A DNA stretch of 64,000 nt from Flexithrix dorotheae DSM 6795 (lineage in GTDB: Bacteria; Bacteroidota; Bacteroidia; Cytophagales; Flammeovirgaceae): positions 1 to 64,000 of the forward strand of contig NZ_KB903487.1 of the NCBI RefSeq assembly GCF_000379765.1. The letters run 5' to 3'. Under the pieces are notes generated by a model. The model was given only the letters and a program-made list of their open reading frames with translations. It ran no database searches and was not told where the DNA came from. A program made the position numbers and the translations under genes. Shown one piece after another: positions 35,611 through 45,768 of this stretch. Each line of letters opens with the position of its first letter. Position 1 is the stretch's first letter.

Positions 35611-36033
35611 ATGGATCTTTTAATCATTAACCTGTCAGATTTACTTAAAGGAGAAACTTCAGCACAAGTCCTTACTTCAGCCATTTTGGCTATTTTATTT
35701 CTCCAATCTGGTTTGGATAAAGTATTCGACTGGAAAGGAAATTTTGACTGGCTGAAAGGTCATTTTGAAAAAAGTCCATTGAAAGGACAAGTGCCATTTC
35801 TTTTATTTGTAATCACTATTTTCGAAATTTCAGCAGGGTTGCTCTCGGCAGTCGGGGTAGTTTTTATCATTTTTGCGGAATCAACAGGTCTTTCCTTAAT
35901 CGGAGCACAATTATCTGCCCTAAGTATTGTAATGTTGTTTTTTGGGCAAAGACTAGCTAAAGATTATGAAGGAGCAGCCACTCTGGTTCCTTATTTTATT
36001 TTGGCTATTTTAGGTATTTTGATTTTGGGATAA
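35611..36033 (+). CDS. DoxX-like membrane protein
   Basis: 140 residues with four TM segments (about 20-34, 61-82, 83-101, 121-139). The start LLFLQSGLDKVFDWKGNFDWLKGHF matches the first part of DoxX-like proteins, where L.SGL.K.. and W..... motifs recur. Same strand as the Bat operon, 76 nt after batE, possibly its own unit. DoxX proteins have been linked to redox or thiol stress, but no role is shown here. Confidence 0.8.
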   Translation: MDLLIINLSDLLKGETSAQVLTSAILAILFLQSGLDKVFDWKGNFDWLKGHFEKSPLKGQVPFLLFVITIFEISAGLLSAVGVVFIIFAESTGLSLIGAQLSALSIVMLFFGQRLAKDYEGAATLVPYFILAILGILILG

Positions 36034-36034
36034 A

Positions 36035-36070
36035 TGAAAAAAGCCAGATAAATTATTATTTACCTGGCTC
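36035..36070 (-). terminator. Intrinsic terminator of guaB
   Basis: AGCCAGnTAAAT-loop-ATTTAnCTGGCT (36042-36069), read on the minus strand and followed by TTTTTT, 22 nt past the guaB stop. It may also stop plus-strand transcription from the DoxX-like gene, though there the T-run is weaker. Confidence 0.8.
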
Positions 36071-36091
36071 AATCTGAATAATATTATTTTT

Positions 36092-37567
36092 TTAATTTTT
36101 TCTGCTATAGTTTGGAGCTTCCCTGGTGATGTAAATATCATGTGGATGACTTTCCTGAACGCCTGCAGCAGAAATTTTGGTGAACTTAGCCTGTTTCATG
36201 GTCTCGATATCAGGAGCTCCACAATAACCCATTCCAGCTTTTAATCCACCAATCATTTGATATAAAACTTCATTTACCCTGCCTTTGTAAGGAACTCTTC
36301 CTGAAATTCCTTCTGGAACTAATTTCTTCACATCATCTTCAGCATCCTGAAAATACCTGTCTTTAGAACCATGTTCCATGGCCTCAACAGAACCCATTCC
36401 ACGGTAAGACTTGAATTTTCGCCCTTCATAAATGATCATTTCTCCTGGAGCTTCTTCTGTTCCAGCCAAAAGAGAACCAATCATAATGCTGCTAGCTCCC
36501 CCAGCGATGGCTTTCACAATATCACCGGAAAAACGAATACCACCATCCGCAATAAACGGAACACCTGTATCTTTTAAAGCCTCTGCAACTGCAAAAACAG
36601 CTGATAATTGAGGAACACCAACTCCTGCAATTACCCTTGTAGTACAAATACTCCCAGGTCCCACTCCTACTTTTATGCCATCGGCACCAGCATCAGCTAA
36701 TGCTTTTGCTCCTTCTCCCGTAGCCACATTTCCTACAATAACTTCCAGATTGGGGAATTTAGCTTTCACTGCCTTAAGAGAATCAATAACACCTTTAGAG
36801 TGACCATGGGCCGTATCAATAGTCACCACATCAACTCCGGCATTTTTCAATGCCTGAATTCTATCAATAATATCAGGTGTAACCCCAACTGCAGCTCCTA
36901 CCCTAAGTCTACCGAATTCATCCTTGCAGGCATTTGGCCGATCTTTATTTTTTAGGATATCTTTATAAGTGATTAACCCAATTAATTTATTGTTTTCATC
37001 TACAATTGGAAGTTTTTCAATTTTATATTCCTGCAAAATTTCTTCCGCCTGTTCCAAACCTATTCCTTCTGGGGCAGTTATCAGGTTATCTTTCGTCATG
37101 ATTTCCAAAACTTTTCTGGATAAATCCTTCTGAAATCTTAAATCCCTGTTGGTTAAAATACCAATAAGTTTGTTTGAAGCATCAATTACCGGGATACCGC
37201 CAATTTTATATTCCCGCATTATTCTATTGGCATCGGCAAGTGTTTCATCTGGTTTTAGCGTGATAGGGTCCAGGATCATTCCACTTTGAGAACGTTTCAC
37301 TTTTCTCACTTGCGAAGCCTGGCTTTCAATGGACATGTTTTTATGGATAAAACCAATTCCTCCTTCCAAAGCCATGGCAATTGCCAACTCTCCTTCAGTA
37401 ACAGTATCCATTGCAGCTGAAACTAAGGGAATATTCAACTTAATTTTTTTTGTCAGAAAAGTTGAAGTATCGGTATCGCGGGGGAGGATTTCCGAATAAG
37501 CCGGAATTAACAAGACATCATCATAGGTTAATGCCTCGTATGAAATTTTGGATGAATTTAATGACAT
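36092..37567 (-). CDS. guaB: Inosine-5'-monophosphate dehydrogenase
   Basis: 491 residues, full length. (beta/alpha)8 barrel with catalytic Cys308 in [15 protein letters not shown]; two CBS domains are inserted at about 100-210 ([28 protein letters not shown]); IMP site [22 protein letters not shown] and flap KRYRGMGS-like [15 protein letters not shown]-dependent oxidation of IMP to XMP in guanine nucleotide synthesis. Monocistronic. Confidence 0.98.
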   Translation of the reverse strand: MSLNSSKISYEALTYDDVLLIPAYSEILPRDTDTSTFLTKKIKLNIPLVSAAMDTVTEGELAIAMALEGGIGFIHKNMSIESQASQVRKVKRSQSGMILDPITLKPDETLADANRIMREYKIGGIPVIDASNKLIGILTNRDLRFQKDLSRKVLEIMTKDNLITAPEGIGLEQAEEILQEYKIEKLPIVDENNKLIGLITYKDILKNKDRPNACKDEFGRLRVGAAVGVTPDIIDRIQALKNAGVDVVTIDTAHGHSKGVIDSLKAVKAKFPNLEVIVGNVATGEGAKALADAGADGIKVGVGPGSICTTRVIAGVGVPQLSAVFAVAEALKDTGVPFIADGGIRFSGDIVKAIAGGASSIMIGSLLAGTEEAPGEMIIYEGRKFKSYRGMGSVEAMEHGSKDRYFQDAEDDVKKLVPEGISGRVPYKGRVNEVLYQMIGGLKAGMGYCGAPDIETMKQAKFTKISAAGVQESHPHDIYITREAPNYSRKN

Positions 37568-38042
37568 AGCAAATAATTTTAGCTTCTTTTATTTGCCGCA
37601 CAAAATTAGAGTGTTATTCTGATATTTACTAGCACCCCAAAAAAATTTATTAATAAATTAATTTTAATGAATTTAAAGTGTTGAAAATCAGTGGTTTTTG
37701 TTTTTGTCTGGTAGAAAGCAAATGAAAGATTGTATTGAGTTTTAAAAGCGGTTATAAACTGTGAACAATGTAATGTGTGAATAATTCTATATTTATTCAG
37801 GAATAATGAATAAATGTGGATTTGAAATGCTATTAACCTATAGCTTAAATAAATTATTAACTATTTTTGGAAATAAGTGGCTGGGCTTAATTAATGATAT
37901 TTTATTTTTGCGAAAGCTTTATTCTTATTTGAAAGAGATAAGCTGATAGTGAAAATAATATAAAGGTTCAGTGACGAATAATTAAACTAAACTACATCCA
38001 GAACTGGTTTCCGGGAATTGTTCCGGATTTATTTTAACCCCA
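37568..38042. other. Divergent intergenic region guaB / small basic protein
   Basis: 475 bp. A possible guaB -7 element TAATTTTG on the minus strand (37601-37608), a possible plus-strand -7 TATTTTTG (37903-37910), a hairpin ATTTATTC...GAATAAAT (37791-37815), and a small CCGG-based hairpin (38011-38026) just 16 nt before the start at 38043. No ORF. Confidence 0.4.
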
Positions 38043-38288
38043 ATGCCCAGAAGAAGAAAAAAAATAAGAAGAACAGAAAGGCTGACTTTAAGTTTAACTT
38101 CTAAAGAAAAAAGTTTTATTAAAGCTTTTAGAAGAAAATTTAATGAGAAGCTCGAGACTAATTTTTCTTATGGAGAAATTTTCTTGTTACTGTGCGATGA
38201 TGAGGCAACCAAACAAAAGGTAAGGCCTGTATTGAAACAGTTATCTTTGTTTGAAAGCTGCGCTGATGAAAATTGTGCAGAGTTGTAG
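38043..38288 (+). CDS. Small basic protein, possible ribbon-helix-helix DNA-binding fold
   Basis: 81 residues. A very basic N-terminus (PRRRKKIRRTER) is followed by LTLSLTSKEKSFIKAFRRKFNEK...FSYGEIFLLLCDDE, a strand-helix-helix order like ribbon-helix-helix proteins. The tail holds two Cys (SCADENCAEL). It lies 97 nt upstream of the exonuclease/GIY-YIG gene, same strand. RHH assignment is by pattern only. Confidence 0.55.
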   Translation: MPRRRKKIRRTERLTLSLTSKEKSFIKAFRRKFNEKLETNFSYGEIFLLLCDDEATKQKVRPVLKQLSLFESCADENCAEL

Positions 38289-38385
38289 AAAAGGCCTTTG
38301 GTTGGAGATTTACTTAACTAAGTGAATCTATATATTCAAAATTACATAGACATGGAAAGTGTCTCTATTTTTCAGGAAGGATAAG

Positions 38386-39756
38386 ATGTATGCAATTGTA
38401 GATATAGAAAGTACTGGAGGAATTTCATTTACTGATAAAATTACAGAAATCGCTATTTTTATTCATGATGGGGAAAAAATAGTAGATGAATTTACCTCAC
38501 TTGTCAATCCTGAAAGAGATATCCCTCCTTTTATTTCCCGCCTGACAGGAATTACCAACGAGATGGTAGCCGATGCTCCCAAATTTTACGAAATCGCTAA
38601 GCAAATTGTAGAAATTACTAAGGACTGCATATTTGTGGCACATAATGTAGGATTTGATTATAATTTTCTAAAAAGTGAGTTTAAGGCCCTGGGATTCAAT
38701 TATCGCAGGAATAATTTGTGTACAATCCAAACAAGCAGACAACTGATAAAAGGAATGTCTTCTTATGGCCTGGGGAAGTTGTGCACAGAATTGGGAATAA
38801 AAATAGAAGGAAGGCATAGGGCCAGAGGAGACGCTTTTGCTACCGTAAAAGTTTTTGAGTTATTGCTTTCAAAAAACTATGAGCCTGTTTTTGAGCAATT
38901 ATTAAATATTGATACTTATAGTATTAAGCATCATCCGAATATTTCAAAAGAAACGATAGATAACCTGGATGAAAAAACAGGGATTTACTATATGCATGAT
39001 AAAAATGGAGAGATTATTTATGTAGGGAAGAGTAAAAATATCAGGCATAGGGTGATGAGCCATTTCGCTGCAGCACAAACTAAAAAAGGTCAGCTTTTAA
39101 AAAATGAAGTTTCAGATATTACCTATGAGGAAACCGGAAGTGAACTAGTTGCCCTTTTATTAGAATCCCATGAAATAAAAAAGAACCAGCCCAAATTTAA
39201 TAGTGCACAAAAGTGGGGGAAGTTCAGGTATGGAATTTATCAGTTCTTTTCACCTGAGGGTTATATTACTTTTTCTGTGCAAAGGTTAAAAGATTTTAAG
39301 AAAGAACCAGTAGCAAGAGTTTATGCCAAGTCTCATGGACTAAACCTCCTGGAAAAGGCACTAAAAAAATATAGGCTTTGCCAAAAATTATGTGGTTTAT
39401 ATGAATCTAGGAAAGAATGTTTTAATTATTTGGTTCAGGAATGTAATGGGGCTTGTGTTCAAAAAGAAGGAGTGGAGATTTATAATGAAAGAGCCAGGAT
39501 TGCTATTAAGTTCTTTCTTTATGAAAATGAAAACTTTTTTATCATAGAGCCTGGAAGGCATGATCAGGAAAAGTCTGTGATTCATGTGGAAAATGGAACT
39601 TACCAGGGGTTCGGTTTTGTGGATATTACTGAAGGTTTTTCTGCCCCTGAGCAATTAAAAGAGGTAATTAAACCATTTGAAGATAATAAAGATACTGCCA
39701 GAATAATAAGCAGCTTTATCAGGAAAGGGAAATATGAAAAGCTAATAAAATATTAA
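38386..39756 (+). CDS. DnaQ-like exonuclease fused to GIY-YIG endonuclease domain
   Basis: 456 residues. ATG at 38386 follows AGGAAGG, one of the few clear Shine-Dalgarno sites here. Residues about 1-165 form a DEDDh exonuclease: IVDIESTGG (Asp6, Glu8), FVAHNVGFDYNFL, HRARGDAFAT. Residues about 200-280 are a GIY-YIG nuclease: GIYYMHDKNGEIIYVGKSKNIRHRVMSHF, plus an E at VALLLESHEIK. The C-terminal third resembles the Cys-containing region of UvrC/Cho (LCGLYESRKECFNYLVQECNGAC). The fusion is a known Bacteroidota form, probably in nucleotide excision repair-like processing. Confidence 0.9.
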   Translation: MYAIVDIESTGGISFTDKITEIAIFIHDGEKIVDEFTSLVNPERDIPPFISRLTGITNEMVADAPKFYEIAKQIVEITKDCIFVAHNVGFDYNFLKSEFKALGFNYRRNNLCTIQTSRQLIKGMSSYGLGKLCTELGIKIEGRHRARGDAFATVKVFELLLSKNYEPVFEQLLNIDTYSIKHHPNISKETIDNLDEKTGIYYMHDKNGEIIYVGKSKNIRHRVMSHFAAAQTKKGQLLKNEVSDITYEETGSELVALLLESHEIKKNQPKFNSAQKWGKFRYGIYQFFSPEGYITFSVQRLKDFKKEPVARVYAKSHGLNLLEKALKKYRLCQKLCGLYESRKECFNYLVQECNGACVQKEGVEIYNERARIAIKFFLYENENFFIIEPGRHDQEKSVIHVENGTYQGFGFVDITEGFSAPEQLKEVIKPFEDNKDTARIISSFIRKGKYEKLIKY

Positions 39757-39766
39757 CGTTACTCTC

Positions 39767-41335
39767 CTAAAATTTAAACCTTAGAAAACCTGCCGCCAGT
39801 GAAATGGTGCTGCCTCCGCCCAGGTTAGCAAAAAATGTGGTGAGGTCTCTGGTGGCAATGCCACTTTCATAAAATCCTTTACGAGCAATGTAGGTAATAC
39901 CAAAAGGTATATTAACTTTACTTGTATTGTTCCCACCATAATTTAATCCTGTGGATATTTTAAATATTTTACTCGGACGATAATCACCACCGATTGCATA
40001 AAGCGTATTTTCAAGGTTTCCTGGCGCTTTATTTCTTGGGGCGATAATATCAAAACCAATATGAAAAGTATTGTAAAGTTCGTAGCTGGCACCCAATCGT
40101 ATAGTACTTGGTAATTGTACTTTCAAACTATTTGAGCCTTCCCAGGCTAATGGGGATTTGTCACCGGCAAATTGGAAAGCCCCAGCATCACTCGCGAGAA
40201 TATTGAAATTATTAAAACCAGCTCCGGCAAATTGAACAAGTTTTCCATCATTTACCTTATACACATTTCCATCCCAGTTTATACTTCCTACATTAGTTAC
40301 TGCAAGCCCAATGTATAAATTTCTTTTAACTACCATGGTAATTCCAAGATCGAAGCCAAAACCCCTGCCTACTGGTTTAGGATAAGCTAACCTTCGAAAA
40401 GTACTTACATCCTTCGGAGGCCTGAAAGTAGGGCTTGAAACTGAGGCTGAATCACCAAAGTCCAATCCAAAATCTGCAGAAAGGGAAATATTAGAGGAAA
40501 CCAGTTCATTTCCGTTTGCCTCCATTTCTATCATTAAAATACCTAAAATATATCTGGCCCCAATCCCTGCAAAAAGAGAAAAATCATAAGTGTCGACTAG
40601 CTGCTTTCCATAACTGACATTGATTTCTCTAAACCAGGAACTTGAAACTTTTGAACCATCCATTATTCTGGAATAAAATTTAGCGGAATCACTATTATTA
40701 TATAATCCCAGAATTACCTGATCCTGAATTTCCTGTGGCAAATCATCCATACCCTGGTTGGACGGATGCCTTGGGTTTCTGATCGTGCTTCCGTCCGAAA
40801 GCAATAATTGAGGAAAGTAACCTGCATTAGCACCTAAAAAGGCCAATTCAGATGTTGTTTGATTAATTTTTGAAAAAACCTGAATTCTATCTCTTACACT
40901 AAAAGCTACTCCCTGGTTTTTGGGAAGTCTCAAACTACCCCCAATTAACATTATATCAGCATTTACCGCCTGTATGGTGTTGGCGAACTTTTCTGCTGCT
41001 GCTTGTTTTTCCTCACTTGTAAATTTTATTTCACTGGAATTAAACAATGTTTGCTTAAGTTCTCTTCTTGAAAGCGCTTCCGAAAACCAGGTGGCATTTA
41101 CTTCAAAAAAACCAAATGTAATTTTGGGATCTCTAAAACTCTTATGAAAACCTAAGTTAGCCGGGTTAATACCAATACTCTGATAATCAGTTACGAACGT
41201 GGTGGCAACGCCTCCTCTTCCGGTTGCTGAAAATGCGGTTGACTCCATTTGTCCAAATGAATAATTGGAATAAATAAGTGCAGTAGCCGCAATTATTAAC
41301 TTATATATGTTGGTATGTTTTTTTCTGAAGGCCAT
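39767..41335 (-). CDS. Outer-membrane beta-barrel protein (DUF5723-like)
   Basis: About 522 residues from the ATG at 41335, which gives a signal peptide (KLIIAATALIYSNYSFGQ). The mature start ESTAFSATGRGGVATTFVTDYQSIGINPANLGF is typical of Bacteroidota conserved outer-membrane proteins (the FadL-like 'GINPANLG' motif). The rest is rich in alternating beta strands and ends in a strand with a terminal Phe (LAAGFLRFKF). Likely a barrel; substrate unknown. It converges with the exonuclease gene at 10 nt. Confidence 0.75.
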   Translation of the reverse strand: MAFRKKHTNIYKLIIAATALIYSNYSFGQMESTAFSATGRGGVATTFVTDYQSIGINPANLGFHKSFRDPKITFGFFEVNATWFSEALSRRELKQTLFNSSEIKFTSEEKQAAAEKFANTIQAVNADIMLIGGSLRLPKNQGVAFSVRDRIQVFSKINQTTSELAFLGANAGYFPQLLLSDGSTIRNPRHPSNQGMDDLPQEIQDQVILGLYNNSDSAKFYSRIMDGSKVSSSWFREINVSYGKQLVDTYDFSLFAGIGARYILGILMIEMEANGNELVSSNISLSADFGLDFGDSASVSSPTFRPPKDVSTFRRLAYPKPVGRGFGFDLGITMVVKRNLYIGLAVTNVGSINWDGNVYKVNDGKLVQFAGAGFNNFNILASDAGAFQFAGDKSPLAWEGSNSLKVQLPSTIRLGASYELYNTFHIGFDIIAPRNKAPGNLENTLYAIGGDYRPSKIFKISTGLNYGGNNTSKVNIPFGITYIARKGFYESGIATRDLTTFFANLGGGSTISLAAGFLRFKF

Positions 41336-41800
41336 TTTAAGAGATTCCAAAAAAATATTAAGCTGGAAAAAGATCATTCAAAAACTTGATGCGCTGTCAT
41401 AACGCAATATCATATCAATCATTATTTTTTGTCATGGGAATTAAAAATACCCTCCTTCATTCACTCAATCGCCTTTAATCAAAAAATACATTATGATGCA
41501 TGCCTAAGTTTTCAAATATGGGGTTTGGTAAAGGTAACTTCTGGTCACTATTAAAAAAGGCAGGAATACCGGAATGGGAAACTCAAAACTTATGGTTTAG
41601 ACAACTTTAATAGGAGTAGAAATATTTTGATGAAACCTGACTGCATTCCATTATAATATTAGGGTTTTTCTGTAATAATTCCCTTAAATATTGGTTCATC
41701 AAACAGGAAAATTATACTACAATCGTAGTTAAAGGGCCCCGAATGAATTTATAACTAAAATTTTAATCGGGGCTTCGTATATTCAATATCAATCGATTCT
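41336..41800. other. Intergenic region upstream of the ABC ATPase
   Basis: 465 bp without a gene. It ends in a strong hairpin with the perfect 7-bp stem GCCCCGA/TCGGGGC (41736-41742 / 41767-41773) and a long AT loop, 28 nt upstream of the next ATG. No T-run follows, so it looks like a leader structure rather than a terminator. Confidence 0.5.
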
Positions 41801-43663
41801 ATGATTAGAAAATATACTATAGATCAGGATACCATTCTTTCTGTAAGAAATTTAACAATTGAATTTCACAATCAGGAAGGTAAAATTACTGCAGTAAATA
41901 ATATAAGTTTTGATTTAAAAAGGGGGCAGACTTTGGGAATCGTTGGAGAGTCTGGATCGGGAAAATCTGTTACCTCTATGAGTTTGTTACAACTCATTCA
42001 GTCTCCTCCGGGAAAAATTACTAGTGGAGAAATTATCTTTAATTCCCGAAAATTTGGGATTGTAGATATCTTACAGCTAAGTCCCAAGCAAATGAGAGCT
42101 ATAAGAGGAGGTGAAATTTCCATGATTTTTCAGGATCCCATGAGTTCTCTAAACCCGGTTTATACTTGTGGAAATCAGGTAATGGAAACCATTCTTCACC
42201 ATGAAAATATTTCCAGAAAAGAAGCCAGAAAAAGAACGATTGAGCTTTTTGAAAAAGTAAAAATTAATGAACCCGAAAGAATATTCAGTTCATACCCACA
42301 TAAAATATCTGGAGGCCAGAAGCAAAGGGTAATGATTGCCATGGCTTTATCGTGCAAACCTTCAATTTTATTAGCCGATGAACCCACTACAGCATTGGAT
42401 GTTACCGTTCAGGCTACCATTTTGGAATTATTACAGGAATTTCGTGATGACAAAGATACTTCAATAATTTTCATAACTCATGATCTGGGGGTTGTGGCTG
42501 AAATTGCGGAAGAAATCATGGTGATGTTTCGTGGAGATGTGGTAGAATCAGGCTCGGTATGGGATATTTTTTCAAAACCTACACATCCGTATACCAATGG
42601 ATTACTTGCCTGTAGGCCCAGATTAGATATAAAATTGGAAACACTCCCGGTGATTACAGACTTTCTTCATATCAATTCTGATGGCTCCATTCCAACTGTG
42701 GTAAATGCCAGGTTCAAGTCAGTTGGGGAGGCTATCATGAAGAATTACCAAAGCGAATTGGACTTGAGGGAGCAATTTGAAGAGTTGGAAAAGAAAGAAC
42801 CAATCTTAAAGGTAAAAAATCTATGTACCTTCTTTCCTGAAAAAACAGATTGGCTTGGCAGACCAGTTGAATTCAAAAAAGCAGTCAACGATATTTCTTT
42901 CGAAGTGTATCCCGGAGAAACTTTGGGGCTGGTGGGAGAGTCTGGTTGTGGAAAAACAACTCTGGGAAGAAGTTTGTTAAGGTTAATTGAACCAACTTCA
43001 GGGGAGATAGTTTTTGAAAATAAAAACTTATTGGAGCTAAACAGTAAGCAATTAGGGGCGATCAGAAAGGATATGCAAATAGTTTTTCAGGATCCATATT
43101 CCAGCCTGAATCCTCGAAAAGGTATAGGTGATGCTATCATTGAACCCATGAAGGTTCATAAAGTTTATGATACAGAAAAGGAAATGAATGAAAGGGCTAT
43201 AGAATTGCTGGAAATGGTAAACTTAAGTGGTGCACATTTTAACAGGTATCCCCATGAATTTTCTGGTGGCCAAAGGCAAAGAATCTGCATTGCCCGAACG
43301 CTTGCATTACAACCAAAGTTTTTAATTTGTGATGAATCAGTTTCGGCCCTGGATGTTTCCGTACAAGCTCAGGTGTTAAATTTGCTAAATAACTTAAAGA
43401 ATAAATTGAACCTTACGCTAATTTTCATTTCCCATGATTTGGCGGTGGTAAAGTTTATTGCAGATAGAATTTTGGTGATGAACAAGGGTAGAAAAGAAGA
43501 ATTAAACTTTGCGGAAGATATTTATAAAGACCCCCAATCAGAATACACCAAAAAATTAATTAATGCCATCCCCAGAGGAGATCTTGATGATATCAGAAAG
43601 GCTATTATTAAACGGAAAATGATTAAAAAGGCCAAACAGGAAGAAAGAAAGCTTTCTGCATAA
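41801..43663 (+). CDS. Duplicated ABC ATPase of dipeptide/oligopeptide type (DppD-DppF fusion)
   Basis: 620 residues, two full ATPase domains. First: [52 protein letters not shown]. Second: [53 protein letters not shown]. This is the YejF/GsiA layout, powering peptide import with two permeases and a binding protein. None of those partners is adjacent. A hairpin lies in the leader. Confidence 0.93.
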   Translation: MIRKYTIDQDTILSVRNLTIEFHNQEGKITAVNNISFDLKRGQTLGIVGESGSGKSVTSMSLLQLIQSPPGKITSGEIIFNSRKFGIVDILQLSPKQMRAIRGGEISMIFQDPMSSLNPVYTCGNQVMETILHHENISRKEARKRTIELFEKVKINEPERIFSSYPHKISGGQKQRVMIAMALSCKPSILLADEPTTALDVTVQATILELLQEFRDDKDTSIIFITHDLGVVAEIAEEIMVMFRGDVVESGSVWDIFSKPTHPYTNGLLACRPRLDIKLETLPVITDFLHINSDGSIPTVVNARFKSVGEAIMKNYQSELDLREQFEELEKKEPILKVKNLCTFFPEKTDWLGRPVEFKKAVNDISFEVYPGETLGLVGESGCGKTTLGRSLLRLIEPTSGEIVFENKNLLELNSKQLGAIRKDMQIVFQDPYSSLNPRKGIGDAIIEPMKVHKVYDTEKEMNERAIELLEMVNLSGAHFNRYPHEFSGGQRQRICIARTLALQPKFLICDESVSALDVSVQAQVLNLLNNLKNKLNLTLIFISHDLAVVKFIADRILVMNKGRKEELNFAEDIYKDPQSEYTKKLINAIPRGDLDDIRKAIIKRKMIKKAKQEERKLSA

Positions 43664-43672
43664 AGTTTTTGG

Positions 43673-44155
43673 CTAATCTTCACTTTTGGCCACCTTTAAT
43701 CCTATAGCAGTGATATCAGGTAAGGAGTCCATTCTCATATATTGATTGATTTTTAAAGAATATTTTCCTGGAGACTGGAATTTAAAATCTGAAAAGATAT
43801 TCATCTCATTATTATAAAAATCTCCTACTCCTGATCCTAAAGGTCTTCCTGTTGTGGGATCCATCAGAGAGGTTTCTTTCATTTCAGATGATAAAACTGT
43901 ATTTTTTTTATCATCCAATAATTCGTACTTCACATAAAGATTATAAAATGGATAAGATAATCCATTTCTAATATACACTGATAAGTCATATGGTACTCCG
44001 GAATCCTGAATTTCAAAAGCAAATTCAAGTTGATTATCCTCTGCCCAATAATTATCATTCAGGTCGATGTAATTTTCATAAACTACCTGATTGGAACAAC
44101 CTGATGAAAGGATGAGAATGGAAAAAATTAAACAGAGTGTATAATTTTTAGTCAT
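43673..44155 (-). CDS. gldH: Gliding motility lipoprotein GldH
   Basis: 160 residues from the ATG at 44155, which gives a lipoprotein signal (YTLCLIFSILILSSGC, Cys about 19). The GldH pattern follows: VYENYIDLNDNYWAEDNQLEFAFEI, VYIRNGLSYPFYNLYVKYEL, SGVGDFYNNEMNIF. It is an essential part of the Bacteroidota gliding/type IX secretion-associated machinery in Flavobacterium. ricT precedes it by 52 nt on the same strand, a familiar pairing. Longer upstream readings run into ricT and are rejected. Confidence 0.88.
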   Translation of the reverse strand: MTKNYTLCLIFSILILSSGCSNQVVYENYIDLNDNYWAEDNQLEFAFEIQDSGVPYDLSVYIRNGLSYPFYNLYVKYELLDDKKNTVLSSEMKETSLMDPTTGRPLGSGVGDFYNNEMNIFSDFKFQSPGKYSLKINQYMRMDSLPDITAIGLKVAKSED

Positions 44156-44207
44156 AAGTAATATCAATAACTTTAGTTCAATTAGGGATTGGAAACCAAA
44201 AAAAAAA

Positions 44208-45359
44208 TTATTTCTTTGGAGGTTTGGGTTTATTTTTCCTATTCCTTCTTCTTTTTTTGTTTGATCTTTTTTTCTGGTTTGAATTTTTTTTGGGTAAAGT
44301 ATCATTGAGTTTAGACTCGAAGTCCAGGGTTTTGATTTCCTCCTCAACCTTGAAAAATTCTACCGGTTTTCCTGCTTTATTAGTATCAATTGCACCTTTT
44401 ACTTCTATCACATTAAGTGAAAACCAGGAATTTTCTCCCTCAATACAAAACCACATTACCTTTTTAAAAATATCTACTTTTTGTAAAAGAGCTTTTCCTT
44501 TGCTGAAAAGTAATGGTTTTTCAATTTTGGGAATATCAACCAGAGCATCCATATAAGTTTCCAGTTCATAATTTAAGCAACACTTAAGCCTTCCACACTG
44601 ACCGGATAATTTATGGGGATTTAAGGAAAGGTTTTGGTATCTGGCTGCACCGGTAGAAACACTTTTAAAATCAGTTAGCCAGGTAGAGCAACAAAGTTCT
44701 CTTCCACAGGAACCAAGCCCTCCTATCCTGCTGGCTTCCTGCCTGAGACTTATCTGACGCATCTCTACCCTGATTTTAAATTCCCCGGCAATTATCTTAA
44801 TCAACTCTCTGAAGTCAACCCTTTCATCAGCAGAGTAATAAAATGTTGCCTTGGTATTATCCGCCTGAAACTCTACATCCGATAATTTCATCTGTAGTTT
44901 TTGATTTTGGATAATTTCCCGTGTACGGAACATGGTAGGCAATTCCCGTTTTTTTACCTTTTCAAACTTTTCAAGGTCTTTTTCACTCGCCTTACGATAA
45001 ATCTGTTTTACCTTGTCATCGTCTTTTATATTTTTCTTAATCATCTGAAGCCTTACCAGTTCTCCCTGTAAGGCCACAAAACCTAGATGATACCCATTTT
45101 GAACCTCTACTACCACTGAATCACCAGTGGTAAGGTCCAAATTATTAATATTTCTGAAAAACTCCTTTCTGCCACCTTTGAACTTTACCTCAACAATATT
45201 AAAAGAGGTTTCTCCGGGAAGATCCATATTTCCCAGCCAGTCAAAGGAGTTCATTTTACTGCACCCGCCCGAACTACATTTCCCATTTGTGTTGCTTTGG
45301 ATAGTAGATTCTGCAGCAACCGAACCACAAGCACCTGTGGAGCAAGAGCCACAACCCAT
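44208..45359 (-). CDS. ricT: RicT/PSP1-domain protein (YaaT homologue)
   Basis: 383 residues. A Cys-rich N-terminal extension (GCGSCSTGACGS, CSSGGCSK) precedes the PSP1 core with the hallmark cysteines LGSCGRELCCSTWL and LSGQCGRLKCCLNYE. The C-terminus is Lys/Arg-rich (about 350-383: LPKKNSNQKKRSNKKRRRN). In Bacillus, RicT forms a [4Fe-4S] complex involved in RNase Y control; here the role is inferred from homology only. Confidence 0.9.
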   Translation of the reverse strand: MGCGSCSTGACGSVAAESTIQSNTNGKCSSGGCSKMNSFDWLGNMDLPGETSFNIVEVKFKGGRKEFFRNINNLDLTTGDSVVVEVQNGYHLGFVALQGELVRLQMIKKNIKDDDKVKQIYRKASEKDLEKFEKVKKRELPTMFRTREIIQNQKLQMKLSDVEFQADNTKATFYYSADERVDFRELIKIIAGEFKIRVEMRQISLRQEASRIGGLGSCGRELCCSTWLTDFKSVSTGAARYQNLSLNPHKLSGQCGRLKCCLNYELETYMDALVDIPKIEKPLLFSKGKALLQKVDIFKKVMWFCIEGENSWFSLNVIEVKGAIDTNKAGKPVEFFKVEEEIKTLDFESKLNDTLPKKNSNQKKRSNKKRRRNRKNKPKPPKK

Positions 45360-45768
45360 ATATTTATAATTCTTTAGATCAAAAAAATGAAAAATTATTT
45401 TTTGTAAAAATCCCCTTCACTCTATCAAAAAATAACAAAAAATAAAGTGTTCAAAACACTAAATTAAGCATAGTAATTACGAATTACCAGAATAAGGAGA
45501 AATTTCTGAAGTGAGTACCAAATGGTATTATCCCATAATTCAATAAAAAAATTAAGAGATTTAAAATATAACCTGAAATAAATTAACAACCTACCTCCTG
45601 CCAGCTGAAATCACTTAAGGTAAAACAATTAATAATCGCCAATTCCATGGCTATTAAAATGTGGAATTAATGTAGAAAAATTAACAATATAAATGTTAAC
45701 CAGGCATTAAAAACATGGATATTCATAAAGTATCCAAAATGAGACCAATTCAAAATTAAATAACAACC
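45360..45768. other. Intergenic region with several small hairpins
   Basis: 409 bp between divergent genes. Hairpins AATTCCA...TGGAATT (45641-45668), TTAACA-ATATAAA-TGTTAA (45679-45697) and AGTGTT-CAA-AACACT (45446-45460). Ends 1 nt before the sensor gene's ATG. No ORF. Confidence 0.4.

Noticed and set aside
37791-37815. Terminator or small RNA in the guaB upstream region
   Set aside because: AT-only hairpin without a T-run or promoter; could be chance in AT-rich DNA.
41801-43663. Toxin-exporting or antibiotic-resistance ABC-F protein
   Set aside because: Both halves carry the DPM/SSLNP and SGGQ motifs of oligopeptide importers and lack the ABC-F linker.
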